NCBI GenBank assembly: GCA_002633005.1
Contig: NMRA01000045.1
Location: 1,047,552-1,111,551 of the forward strand
From: Phoronis australis
Lineage: Eukaryota; Phoronida; Phoronidae
Length of the DNA stretch: 64,000 nucleotides
Direction of reading: 5' to 3'
In this document: positions 1 to 10,975 of the stretch, in pieces
How the letters are laid out: each line of letters begins with the position of its first letter
Numbering within the stretch: the stretch's first letter is position 1
The notes under the pieces: generated by a model
Told to the model about the DNA's origin: nothing
Database searches by the model: none
The model's input: only the letters and a program-made list of their open reading frames with translations
Translations under genes and position numbers: made by a program

Positions 1-15
1 GCGTGTTTTACAACT

Positions 16-830
16 TTGGACAGAAATCATTGTCATATTAATTTACGCATCCATAGCAAAACAAGTCTGATGACAGGAAAATTATTTTCCAACGTGGTTT
101 TAAGACGCATAGGAATTCTACAACCTAAATTGACCGGATCACTTTTCAGTGGAGTCCACTGCAGTGTGCAAAGTCTTGATTTATTTAATGGTTCCTAAGA
201 TTGTTCGACGCGCTATTTTTACATCTTGAAAGTCATCTGCTCTTTTCGAAAACTTCAGATTTCATGGCCTTTCAAGCGATTCAACCTCGTTTTTGTGCCA
301 GTGGGTTTCACCCATAGCTTATGAGTTTAGGTAATCTATTCTATGTTACACCACATTTTGGTTATGACTGGCAAAGAAACGATAATAGGCCTTTTTAGTT
401 AGATCCGAAACAAGAATATGGCCTTATAATCGAAACGGTTGGCAATGATGCTTCCAAAGTCACGAATATTATTTGGAAGGCCTTATCTTCATTTGTTCAT
501 ATTAAACATAAAATACTTGAAAAAATCTTCAATGCCCAAATACTACCAATTCTAAATTGCTCTAGTGAAGAAAGCGGCTTTCACGAGGCCAAAGATGTGA
601 ATAATGTACACAATAATATTGATGTTAGTAGTGAGATTACACCAGGCACATGATATTATCTGTTCCTGAAGTTAACTGAAAAAATCTTAGACATTCATGA
701 TATGAAAAAACATTGGACGAAGTTAATATATGTAGACCCAAATAGGTATCTCTCAAAGATTTGCCAAAAGCAGTTTAGGCTTGATGAAAAAGGTGTGGAA
801 ATTTGGGTTCTGAAGGTAAGAACTCCGTTG
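16..830 (+). mobile_element. LINE (non-LTR) reverse transcriptase remnant, 3' half
   Basis: Broken coding sequence that reads like the palm and thumb end of a LINE reverse transcriptase. Near 40-170 the frame resembles the RT block in which a short strand is followed by an LRQG...LSP.LFS pattern, but the key residues are degraded. At about 490-600 a frame reads ILEKIFNAQILPILNCSSEE followed by a GFHEAKDV-like stretch. This fits the block after the RT active site (the common form is LPILLYGSEIWG). At 715-810 a frame resembles the usual block with RYLSKICQKQF and LDEKG.EIW. Stops and frameshifts separate these pieces, so it is dead. The 5' part lies outside the window. Confidence 0.6.
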
Positions 831-1351
831 GCGAGACGATGACATCATAGAGAAGATTGGAACAGGCAGCAGTGGCAAATAAAACTTAATATTTCAATAA
901 GAAAAGTATAAGCTAAAAAATCTTGGCGAATATCGACACCTGGGACTTTTTGGACGTCTACGTTGGAATAGTCTTCCAGATTTTCCTTTAGGAAAGAGGG
1001 GAGATGAGAATGTGTTTGACGCTCTGAGAAATGTAAACCTAGTACTTGCTACACAAACAGCCAAACATTTATTTTTAGCAAATAAACTTAAGATTACAGA
1101 ATCTGTCAGAGGCACAGATTGTTAATTAAGGATTGTACGTTGTTGTAATGAGTTATTTGTGATGTTTGGTATTTACTTTTCAAGGGCTTTATATTCCGGG
1201 TAATACGGTACATATTATACTGGACGCGTCACCCTGACCTTTACATTCTGAAGCTTGCAAAACGCTAAATTCAGCACCTCTGTTGTTCAGTATTTATTCC
1301 AATCTCACAGTCTCGAAGAACGCTTTTCCGGATGTTAGCATTGTTTCAGTT
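831..1351. other. No gene seen between the LINE remnant and the fucolectin last exon
   Basis: AT-rich sequence with only short chance ORFs. It should include the 3' UTR of the minus-strand fucolectin gene, since transcription runs leftward past 1352. I did not pick out a convincing polyadenylation site. Confidence 0.4.
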
Positions 1352-1593
1352 TCACAGTTTGCGACGTCCAACCACTTCAACTTCACACAGCGTGAGAATC
1401 TCGTCCTGCCCAGGTATCTGTATGACCAAGTAACGTCCATATGTAGGGCACTTGTCACAGTTAATACTTACTGTCGCTCCGTCAGGAAAATTTCCGTTGA
1501 AGAATTTGCATACCGCATAATCGCTTTGCTTTCTATCATTTGGAGTACCTGGGACGTCTGTAACTTTAATCTCGAAATCGTGAAGTCTGAAAC
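1352..1593 (-). CDS. PAN-fucolectin protein, exon 3 (C-terminal half of FTP lectin domain, stop codon)
   Basis: Last exon, residues 183-262. The acceptor (tttttag) ends at 1594 and the stop TGA is at 1352-1354. The translation begins F-R-L-H-D-F-E-I-K-V, the strand that follows the fucose-site loop in eel-fucolectin/tachylectin-4/pentraxin (FTP) domains. It ends in the family's typical GRYLVIQIP and LTLCEVEVVG strands. Cysteines occur at 211, 228, 231 and 252. The intron before it is phase 1 and joins exactly to the exon ending at 5149: a split Gly codon gives TNRGQYVG-FRLHDFEI, as the family requires. The domain reaches its normal C-terminus, so the gene ends here. Confidence 0.88.
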
Positions 1594-4136
1594 CTAAAAA
1601 TAAGAAAGTTAATGGGGGTGGATTTAGAAGGGGGAGGGGGGAGGGGGCAGAGGAAATCCTCCTCTAAGACCACCAACAGCAAAGAGAGAACAGTATAAAA
1701 TTGCAAACGCTCCAACCTATTTTACGATTACGAATTTTTCAGATTGTTAACATTATAGTAAATTGATTGAACAATGCAGCATCGAATAAAGACGAGTTGT
1801 CTGGTTGTTATGTGCACATTTTTGTCAATGGTCAGTCGGAATTTAGATATATAACATTTAGGCCTAACCTCCTGCACTATACAATCACCGAGTCACTGAC
1901 CTACTATTATGTGTCAGTTAAAAATATGTAGTTGTCACCAGATTACGACGGCCACATGCGTATTTTAACAAAACAACACAGGGAAGGGTTCGCCAGATTA
2001 GACGACTGGCCCAGGCTGATATTTAGCGCACTGGTACTGTGCAAACGAGTGCAAGACGCAGCACTACTATGTGAACGGAAAATATAGTCGTAAAAATAGT
2101 GGAGTCAAACGCAATTTGAGATCAGAAACTGACAAGAGAACTTCCAGAATCAGGTGAAATATATCTTCGTCTGGACATCTAATTGTAATGCATTTTTCAC
2201 GTTGTGTTCGTCACCGCCACTGAGCCAGTTCGTCCAGACACCTCGAGCCGACTTGAGACATTAATAAGCCAGAGAGTGCGATCTATTAATCGCAAAATCT
2301 TATATTAAATTTACGCCCAGGATCTCCCTCAGTTCAGCATCGCTAGGAAACTTATAAAAGGAAACAGAAGTTAATTTTAGTTTGTGTGAAAGAGGAAAAA
2401 TCCAATAGAAGTACAGTGATGGCCTCAACCTGCCCTGCCCTGGAGTTTATACATTTAACGAGAATGCCACCCGAAAACATTCTATTTTGTATCAATTGAG
2501 ATCAGTGGTTCTACTCGACAACGGCAGGTTCGGTTGCGTTACCTGACGGCAGACGGAGGTGTTGAAATAATCGAATGACGTAATTGGTTTCACACGCAGT
2601 CTGTTCAGCAATTCACAACACGGGCTAGTGCATGGTGTCAGCTTATGGCTTGAACTCATCGTTTAACACCAACAAATCATGAAACTTCGATGTACAGCCC
2701 TTAAAAATACACCGAATTCTTACATGCATAAACACGATTTGTTTCATTTCACTGTTACGGATTTACTGGTATTTGGACACACCGTAGCCTACAAAGTTCG
2801 GCAGGCCAATTTACCAAGGTCCGTAGCACGAGTTTGGGGTCTGTTCGGAGATAAATTCGAAGTATTCTTCCTTGAAATACACACGGGAGAACCTAGATCT
2901 GTGTTGTTTATACTTGTGATTTTTTGAGTTCTAAACACACAAAACGCTTGTCATCCGGGCCAGTGGATCGGAACCCGTTGCGGCCGCCGGAACTGGCACG
3001 AACATAAACCAGCTTGAGTTGGAAACTAAACCTCCAATCACGAAAAGACTACAATAGTGAGCCAAAGAAATAATGTGCACGTAATTATATATGTGAATTA
3101 GCCACGAAACTGAAAATCTACCTAGGCCTACTTGTCGGGGGCCGCGATGAAGTCGGGATCCCCATCCACAGACCGTCAGGGCAAAGGTTGTACAGTAACA
3201 ATGACTTGAATAATGTATTTGTATTTCTAAATAAAGATTCCCCTAACATGTGACCATAGCATATAAAGTGGAGTAATTGTTTCACAACAGCTTTCTGTCA
3301 GCATACACTAAATTAGCATGTGGTCACACGGCCTCGGTGCCCGGTCACTGATTTACCTTTGTTGCCGGCATCAAAAGCCGGTAACACAGTGGTTTATTCA
3401 TTGCTGGCTTCTCAACATTTGCACTCACGAGCACTCCAAGATTACAAATTGAGACAGACTGTGTTTCAGTTTCATATAAGCATTTGTTTGGATCATTTTA
3501 GGATGAAAATAATTCATTTTGAAACAGAACGCAGAATAATAAACGTCTACATGGCAACTCAGTCGCCCGGCGCCAATCCCGACTTAGCCGAGAGCTCATC
3601 CGACGAAGGCTTCACAGGTCGGTTCGTTAGGTTTCACAGGCTATCAGTTCGAACCCGACACTGATCAAGAACGTACGGATAGTTCGTTGGTATGCCGGAA
3701 TTCGTCAGAGAAATCACTGTCAACGAAATGCCGTCCACAGACACGGAGAAGTTTCACGGCCTCATACTTGCTATTAACAGTATACCTTTCATTCTTAACT
3801 ACCGCGAGCCATTGACTTCCTTAGCATTTCGGGCCCTTCGAGGAAGTCGATAAAACGATATACGCGCTTTCTTCGCAGCTGCTTACTCCGGACAAGCGGG
3901 AACGATGCACCGCAATATAGCGACATTGACTCTGCAGACGACCCTGACGTCGTTGCGTCCTTTCTCACCTTCCTCACAGGTTAACGCTACACCTCTCGGC
4001 AAGGTGAGGTCGACCGTGTAAGAGGCGATGTGGATACAGATCGATTAAGATGGTAAAAAACTAATTAAATCGGGTGGCATTCTCCTTTAAAGTGATTTTT
4101 TAATGGCTCGGCTCTACTTCACTATTATTGTCGAGG

Positions 4137-4215
4137 ACACAGTGTGGCCTAGTGAAATAAGTGTCCGCCTCCTTTACTCAATTTCGTGGGTCCGAGTCTC
4201 ATTGGGGCGCAGCGC
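4137..4215 (+). repeat. tRNA-derived SINE head (A and B boxes)
   Basis: An A-box-like tgtggcctagtg near 4144 is followed about 44 bases later by a B-box-like gggtccgagtctc near 4188. The copy at 25446 has the same A-box text (tggcctagtgg) and the same spacing, so the two are probably members of one SINE family. Acceptor-stem pairing is not evident, so this is not a functional tRNA. Confidence 0.45.
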
Positions 4216-4336
4216 TAGACAGGAGCATACAGCTATTTTTCGAAATACCCATCTGCATGAAAATGTAGTGACACGTGATTTTCAGGTGAGACCTACAGCC
4301 AGATAAAGCTTCAATAAATCAACTGCCAACTGAACC

Positions 4337-4392
4337 GTTTCGGTTGGTGACTAGTCTGTCAAACGTGCAGCCCGGGTTCAAGTCTCGTTGTC
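4337..4392 (+). repeat. Second tRNA-like promoter fragment
   Basis: cggttggtgactagtctg is A-box-like and cccgggttcaagtctcg is B-box-like, about 32 bases apart. It probably comes from a different tRNA-derived element than the one 200 bp upstream. No tRNA cloverleaf could be built. Confidence 0.35.
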
Positions 4393-5148
4393 GGCAAAAT
4401 GCCATAAGAATACTGAACGGCACCAGGTATATCGGTTGTCTGCTTGACGTAACTGATGAATGGTGGCTGAAAGCCTTTTATCAGACAAACTCGAACTGCA
4501 GATCAACTATTAATCTTTCCCAAAGTAGAAATCCATACGCCTTACATTTTGTCGTCTGCAAAAAACTAATACCAACAACCAAACAATGCCGGAATTCCAT
4601 GAAGATGACAAGGTTTCGATTGATAAATCGGATGCCGCAACTGTACATACTCCCAGTTGGAAGGTCAAGACATGCAAACAATTTGTTCAACGGACCCATC
4701 TTCGGCGTCGAATTTCATTCGAACAGACGAATCCCGACTCAAATAACGCGGTGAGACTGTCAAGCTGTGCTGTCTCAACGTCAACTCCTTGTAGCTACGC
4801 GCCTGTTAATCATACGAGTTTCAAAGTAAAAAAGGAACGATAAGTAAGGCGTAACTTTTCAATCTGTCAAGTAAATATTAACTGTTTTAGATAAATGAGA
4901 GAACAGGTTTTCTTCAGCAGCGTGGATGAGCCGCACCAATTAATTAACTTGTATTTAAGGATGGGTTAGTGACAAAAGTCTGGCTTACATTTGGATAACG
5001 TTGGGTTTGACAAAAGGCCATTGTTAGAGTACAAGTTAACTCATGCTAAAAGCCTCATAAAGAAAACGAGAACAAGTTAGGAAAACATTAATGCGTGGCA
5101 CACTTACTGCAATATAAATGGGTTTTAGCAAGTACAAACAAAATTTAC

Positions 5149-5370
5149 CAACATATTGTCCTCTGTTCGTGATCGTAACTTGTGTAACGCCATAGACAGC
5201 TTCTAAGTCAACTTGCCACCATGGATTTGCCTCATAAGCAATTGTATGAGTACACGAATCCTCGTAGTCTTTGTTGTTTTTGTTGCCATCGACAGCGTTT
5301 GATGACGAAAAGTCATAAGCTCCAGTGACCGTGCTTGACTGTCTGGTTGGCTTCCCTCTAGATATGAGAC
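5149..5370 (-). CDS. PAN-fucolectin protein, exon 2 (N-terminal half of FTP lectin domain)
   Basis: Residues 109-183. The exon starts after a catag acceptor at 5371-5372 and ends at a gtaaat donor, with phase 1 at both ends. The translation has the hallmark order of FTP/F5-8-type lectins: SRGKPTRQSS, then NAVDGN, then CTHT, then NPWWQVDL, then VTQVTITNRG. By homology with eel fucolectin the fucose-contact residues would be His150, Arg178 and, across the intron, Arg185. The Asp that normally sits two residues after the first Arg is Gln180 here, and the usual CC pair is YV. Sugar binding may therefore differ from the model fucolectins. The symmetric phase-1 exon is typical of domains spread by exon shuffling. 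Confidence 0.9.
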
Positions 5371-6407
5371 CTATGTGGCAATATAAGTTACAAAGATAAA
5401 AGTAAATTTATAATTTAGAGAAAACGATACATGGACAACTATTTTATTTCGTTTTCCTGGTTCTTATTTTTTCTCGGCAAGCAAAATTGTACGCAATTAA
5501 ATTGGCACAGTGTAAATAGAATTAAGTACTTGCAATATTCCATTAGACATCGGTGTTTCGATGCAACCGTTGCGGTGTGCAAATACGTATCAAAGGAAAC
5601 TAGTGAGATGGGCAATTCCAACATGGTAACCGAGCTTATAATTCCAGCCAATGAGATCGTGGAAACATATTAACTCGACGACAGTCTTGCCATGTTAGTC
5701 CTATTAACATCGGTTGTCACCGAATGCATTACGGTGACACTCAATATTTTTTTAGCTATACGGTTGAATTTACCTCCTCCAATTTCATTAAAGTGATTAC
5801 AGCAACCATTTCTCTTGTTTTGACAAATGGCCACATTATACCATCGTTTATGCCACTGCTTATCATAACCGTGAATTCATTGTTCCCAAAACCTAGACAA
5901 TAGAAGAAAGGCGACTTCAACTGAAAGTTTGTTAATTCTACTCTGGAAGCAATGTATTGGTCCTAGCTCTACATGAGTGTGACGCACTGGTGGGGAATTT
6001 TTTATGTGACTATTTCATTCGAGCATGTATCCGGGATGGTTTGCATAGGTTTTTTGAAAACTTCTACCATAAACCTTTTTGTGAGATTTGCTGGAACGAA
6101 AGTACATCTTTTTCAGTGATAGATTAACCAGTTTCTTTCAAAAGCTATGGTTGCTCTCCTGCAACATCCTAGCTCCACCGTGGTACACAGTATATAACAG
6201 AACGTTGTTTGTTTCATTTTATAATTGTGCTTACTGCTGTCAATGTACCCTTGAATACAAAATATTTAGAACAGTACAACCGTCTGAAATTGTGACAAAC
6301 TAGCTATTTTTGTTTGTGTGTCAACTGAACAGTGAGAATTACAAACAACAAATTTGCATAGGATAAGAGCGTGCTCTTTGGTATTACTGGCAGGACTGCT
6401 GATACTC

Positions 6408-7146
6408 TGTTATTTATTTAGGTTCAGTACAGCATGCATGTCAGAATTTAGACTGACACTGTTTTTATTTGTATTGTTTTGTTTTGTTATTCTGTTTGAT
6501 TGGCATAACCCCTGAGTTAAGTACAGTGATGATGTAATTTGTTTACTGCAGAATAGTATGGAACTTTCTAGAGGACTGAGGTCAGTACAATGATGATGTC
6601 ATTTGTTTACTACAGTATAGTGAGGAACTTTCTAGAAGACTTTAGCATGACAGTGATTGATGTAGTCTGGAATATTCTAGAGACTAGTATATGTTTGTAG
6701 AATGATTGGGCAGATTCAGGAAAGTTCTAGAAAGTGCTTGAATTGATGTAAAGTTCCAGAACAATGCGTTAGGCTATAAATACACAAGCACGGGTTTGTG
6801 TTAAAGAGGAGATCAAGTCAGTTCATCAGAAGTTCAAGAAAGTTAATCAGGAGAATTACAGTTGAGTTGTAGTGAAGAGAACCAGCAGTTACAGCGATGG
6901 TCAATAGAGAGCCAGCTATAGAGACAGCAGGTTATTGAATCGACGAGTGTAACAGTTGCTGAACGTGTCTGAGAAGTTCATCACAAGTCAAGGTTTCGCA
7001 GCACTGGCTGGAGCATAAACAGACATTACGCCGGACGTTTTGGTTGAGTAGGCTTATGAACATACGGTCGGGATTAATAAAGGATTAACTCGAACCACTC
7101 TTCAGTGAATCGTCGCACCGAAAGCTATTAGTACCGGTCTGTAACA
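6408..7146 (+). mobile_element. LTR-like element (probable solo or 5' LTR)
   Basis: The segment starts TGTTA and ends TAACA, the inverted terminal pattern of a long terminal repeat. Inside it, in the right order, are a repeated enhancer-like region (6519-6762), a TATA box (TATAAA at 6775-6780) and an AATAAA signal at about 7077-7082. The sequence just after the end (cctgcgcccaccc) could be a degraded primer-binding site. I see no second LTR, no gag-pol and no clear target duplication, so a solo or truncated LTR is the simplest reading. It lies inside a host intron, opposite to host transcription. Confidence 0.5.
6561..6762 (+). promoter_or_regulatory. Cluster of heat-shock-element-like motifs upstream of a TATA box
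   Basis: Five inverted GAA/TTC blocks with the 5-bp period of heat shock factor sites: GAActTTCtaGAg at 6561, GAActTTCtaGAA at 6625, GAAtaTTCtaGAg at 6670, GAAagTTCtaGAA at 6720 and TTCcaGAA at 6754. Two of them are perfect three-block elements. They end about 12 bp before the TATA box. The first two lie in a roughly 63-bp direct duplication (starts near 6519 and 6582). HSF binding is inferred from the motif only. Confidence 0.55.
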
Positions 7147-8111
7147 ACCTGCGCCCACCCACACACGGGGAAAAATGTGACAATGCAGTGACGGATTATT
7201 CCTTCAGTTAAACAATCTACTGCTTGGGATCCTGCGCAAAACGTACTCCATCTCATCCTCGTAGGGGTGGCTCAAAGCTTGTTGCAGTCGGGGTAATCCA
7301 CCGACCAAAACAAGGGCCTCGCACGAAATAGGGACCCCTGTTTTGTCACTGCCAATACCTCTCAAAAGTGGTGGCCATTGACCCGGCAGAAACGGGGAGA
7401 AACAGTACGGAAATTTTAACGACTAGGGCCTCAGGCTTCTTATAGCATGGGGGCGGTCTCCGAGGTACATGAATACGGCATTGACTGTACACCCTGTTTA
7501 TCGATTATTGACAGGTTCATAATAAGACCAGACCATCACCTCCCCCCACCTCTCCCACCATGATAACGATCAAAATAATGTGTGTTTAACTGCCTAGTTG
7601 CAATCAATGCTTGAGAGGTAGGGCGAAACTGGTGGCGACCACGGGTGCATGTTCCACCCCCGTCCACCTTCCTATGTCTGTAGATACTGAATCCAACTAC
7701 GCGGTGGTACCACCTAGTCAGCCTGTCACATCCGCTCAATCCGACTTACATGTCTCGGTACAAGCTGCCCAGGCTAAAAGCTGCAAAAAGTTAAACTTGA
7801 TAACACCCTGACCTACCGACTGCACACGACAAAGAGTCAATAACTGGCCCGTGCGAGTCCGTGGATAATTCGAAATTCTGTGCAAACTGCGCAAGAAACG
7901 TGTAGGATTACATTCATTAAACGCTAATTACCGAGGATCTGGTCTGTGCTACAAACCCTGATAACTTACTAATGCTTCGACCGTTATACATGTAAAATCC
8001 CTTTCGGGTGGACCATTATCATCGACACAGCTGAAAGATTCTCATCTTCAGAAAACCACAGGATAGAGTTCATTAGCTGTTTCTCGGCGAGAAAAATCTA
8101 ACCAAAATCAT

Positions 8112-8176
8112 GCGCTGTCATTTAAAATACAAGGCAATATCTCGCATAATCTCGTGAAGTCCTAGTGTTACTGAAC
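8112..8176. repeat. Partial copy of the GTTCAGTAACGC palindromic MITE
   Basis: Shares tcatttaaaa, ggcaatatctcgc, taatctcg, gaagtc and the end block gtgttactgaac with the fuller copies at 60961 and 61348. The left half is missing. Confidence 0.6.
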
Positions 8177-8868
8177 TTTATTTAGATCTAAGTCTCGTAG
8201 AAACTCCAAATATTTTTGACGCGTTCTTCAGTTTCAGAAAATGTTGCCTGTAGCCAGCGGAGTATTAAACTTTCCACCATTTTTGTTTACGTTCTGAAAC
8301 CTTTTATAGCCGCGCATGCGTTGTAGTGACGTTTACTTTTTAATTTCGCCTAAGTTTAGGTCGTTTGTGAAGTTTCATTCGTTCGCAGAATTCAAATCGT
8401 GTTTTGACAATTTTTGCTGGTGTTGAAAATGTGTAACTTTCTGAACTTTATGCCATACAAAAGGAGAGGCTAAAACGTCATTTAGACTGGTATTTTTACC
8501 TAAAGCTTGGGCTATGTTACTGCTAACCAATTCCCAAAAATTAAGAATGAGTAAATCACTTGCTTTATGAGTAAACTTTTTAAGACTTGAACATGCGTTC
8601 CATTATCCAACATACCTCAAAACGACGAATTTTGACAGCCAAATATCAAACTATAGTACGATGGGATAATCAAGGGCCATAGCAACACGCACTAATCAGT
8701 TTCACAGCGATACATTAAAATGTAGGACACATGTGTTTTTCGAGGGTGTTTGGAAAAGGTAACGTCGAACAAATTTCGAACCACATGTTGCTCAATAGAA
8801 TAAGCCTTGCTTATGGGCGGAACCATACGGATTCTCCAATAATTTTAAAACAAAAAGAGTTCATTCAC

Positions 8869-9193
8869 CTGAAGTACACATTGTCTCTGTTCCTCCAATC
8901 TCTTCAAAGTATGTCCACATTTCATCTTTAACGAAAATTTTTCGACAGCAGTCATTACGATAGATCTCGCACAAGTTAAAACTTTTGGAACTCGCAAATG
9001 CATCGCATTGTGCATCATGTTCACATTCTGCTGCGCAGTGAAGTTGCGACGTAACAGTTACATTTCTGGCGGCAGCGATACGTCGCGTTTGATAAGTCAT
9101 CTGGAAGGTACTGTCCGCTAGTACTTTGATTGAAAAGTTAGCAACAATAATGAAAAATAAGCAAAAAAAGAGAACAGCGCGATATTGTGACAT
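8869..9193 (-). CDS. PAN-fucolectin protein, exon 1 (signal peptide and PAN/apple-like module)
   Basis: First coding exon, residues 1-109 of 262. I chose the ATG at 9193 because it has A at -3 and places a clean signal sequence (RAVLFFCLFFIIVANF) right at the N-terminus. An in-frame ATG 36 bases upstream (9229) is possible. Residues 50-83 have the cysteine pattern of PAN/apple modules: C-AAE-C-EHDAQ-C-DAF, then C-EIYRND-CC. The exon ends at a phase-1 donor (tcag|gtgaat) that fits the FTP exon at 5370 exactly. The predicted product is a secreted, probably glycan-binding protein of 262 residues. Several invertebrate fucolectins carry such modules and are proposed to act in innate recognition. 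The exact ligand cannot be read from sequence. Confidence 0.82.
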
Positions 9194-9229
9194 GCTAGCA
9201 GTGACGTCCTGGGAATATGATGCGTTCAT

Positions 9230-9939
9230 CTACATGCTGGTCATTTTCTATTGCCGGTGATCCCAATTCTATTAACATTTAATTCAGATCATTGTTATGT
9301 AACCTGACGTTGTTATGAACAATACAATTATCGTACTTTCGTTTCCGCCAGCGAGGTCTTCAGTCTTTAGTTTAATAACGGCACACTTCAAACTGGCGAG
9401 GATCAGCTACAATTTGCTCCGTTAAGCTGATTGAAAATGAAATCTGAATTCAGTTTTATACTCTCATAAAATTGGTCTCATGATAGTCCTCATGAAAGGT
9501 TCTATTTCCGTTACCAAATAGAGTGAACGTCGGAACCATCGGTCTGCCAATCACTGAGACACGCACCAATTGATAGGGGTAGACCAAATGAACTCAACAA
9601 AGTGAAGCATCGGCTGACCAACTCTGCGTCACGGTCTTCGTGCGCAAACAAAGAGGCCTAGAAAACAACATTCGTTCCACTAATTCACTAACTACATTTT
9701 GGCACCAGTGTGTGAAGATGAATATTTTGAAGTTTCCCATTTTTGCAATCGAGTGGAAAATATAAAAACTAAAACTGGTTGCAACTTAACTTTCGTTCCA
9801 CGAGAGCATCAACAGGTCGACTCTAGGGTCACCGACTCGGATCTTGAAAAAAAAAATTGTGTCCATACATCCTATTGGGATATGTTCAAAATATTTATTG
9901 GAAAATTTTTGGGACAATACTTTTTAAGCAGAAACTAAA
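9230..9939. promoter_or_regulatory. Probable 5' flank of the PAN-fucolectin gene
   Basis: About 700 bases between the lectin start codon and the Penelope-like remnant. The lectin promoter and 5' UTR should lie here, read on the minus strand. I see no clear TATA box or conserved site, and no other gene. Confidence 0.3.
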
Positions 9940-10975
9940 CGGCAATGCTGTTTGAACATCATCAACGCTAAATAAAATGCAGTTGTATTCATTGACAACT
10001 TGTGAATGTGAAAACAAAAATGACCTTTGTACTAATGACGCAACTTGAGGGCTCACATAGCCCACGTCATGCAGCATTATTCCCCAACACCACGTCACGA
10101 TACTTAGTGGACAGAGTTGAGTTATTTTCGGCGGATCATTTTCGACACGAAACTCCTTCTTAAAAACATTTGGCAATTTACAAACGCACTTCATACCCAT
10201 AAAGTCGCTATATGTTGTGTCTCTATCTAATTTGACCATGCAATCACTGAGATAAGGAATTACACAATAGCCTGTAAGTTCCTCTTTGCGATAATATTGC
10301 TGATTCGTTGAATTCTTCTGGGTTACCATTCCTGTTGAATGTTTGTACCAGGTTGTCCATTTCAGCTTGGAGTGTTGTTGGACTACGCATTTCTTTTAAT
10401 CTTTTTGCCAGGCATTTGATAATACGTCAGTTAACCCCTTGGTGTTGTTGGAGTTGTAGATAGCCCAAGGTGCCGCACGGAGTGAGTCGCCTTGTAAGAC
10501 TGATGTCGTTAATTCTCCTCTATTTCTAATCACCAATACGTTAAGAAATGGTCTGATGTTGGCTGCCATTTCCATACTGAATCTTATTGTAGGTGCTGTA
10601 TGTTGTTCAGGTTGTTATGGAATATCTCGATCAGTGAATGTGTCTACATCATGGTTCAAATGTACTGATACTTTCATTTTAGTTGTGGCACGTGCTACCA
10701 CAAAGGGGGGACAGGTCCAGAGTGTGCATCCCTTCTGTCGGTAGGAAATGGCACCATTGAAGCACACATGAATTAATTGTCCGAAACTTGGAGGTGGTCT
10801 AAGTTTCTGGAGCATCTGTGGGGCCGTGTGGGTAAGGCTATCTCTGCCAAAATAATGGTAAATCCGGCGTTTCGTGATATGATATTTACTTGAAATGCTA
10901 AATACCGTTTTGATCACTATATTACTATTTGTCGTTTCATACGTACTAATTAGTTTCACAACTTCAGTTGCCATG
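9940..10975 (-). mobile_element. Penelope-like retroelement remnant (RT C-terminus onward)
   Basis: Read on the minus strand, about 10610-10500 gives PTIRFSMEM followed by RPFLNVLVIRNRGELTTSV. This is the block 'FT.E....LPFLDVLV.R..dG.L.T.VYRKPTHT' of Penelope-like reverse transcriptases. Further on, a shifted frame reads MRSPTTLQAEMDNLVQTFNR followed by NGNPEEFNESAIL, the family's 'E...L...F..NGYP...I' block. Next comes VIPYLSDCMVKLD, where the family has its IPYV linker before the GIY-YIG nuclease. Stops and at least one frameshift make it non-functional. The GIY-YIG part is too decayed to confirm, and another retroelement with the same RT layout is possible. Confidence 0.55.

Larger units (their letters stand above)
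1594..5148 (-). other. Intron 2 of the PAN-fucolectin gene
   Basis: A 3.55-kb phase-1 intron with donor gtaaat at 5148 and acceptor ag at 1595-1594, read on the minus strand. It contains two tRNA-type promoter pairs near 4.1-4.4 kb, a pyrimidine/purine-rich patch near 1615-1650, and short unremarkable ORFs. A plus-strand ORF at about 3551-3663 and the following 3690-3852 look slightly coding-like, but I do not recognise them. Confidence 0.6.
5371..8868 (-). other. Intron 1 of the PAN-fucolectin gene
   Basis: A 3.5-kb phase-1 intron. It hosts the LTR-like element with heat-shock motifs (6408-7146) and a fragment of the GTTCAGTAACGC palindromic MITE (8112-8176). The stretch 7150-7800 is comparatively GC-rich and may be internal sequence of the LTR element, but no gag or pol pattern was recognised. 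Confidence 0.6.

Noticed and set aside
1283-1597. Plus-strand 104-codon ORF
   Set aside because: It is the antisense shadow of the lectin's last exon, which matches a known domain and fits splice phase.
9194-9229. Upstream in-frame ATG for the lectin
   Set aside because: Weaker start context (T at -3), and it places 12 extra polar residues before the signal peptide. Kept only as an alternative.
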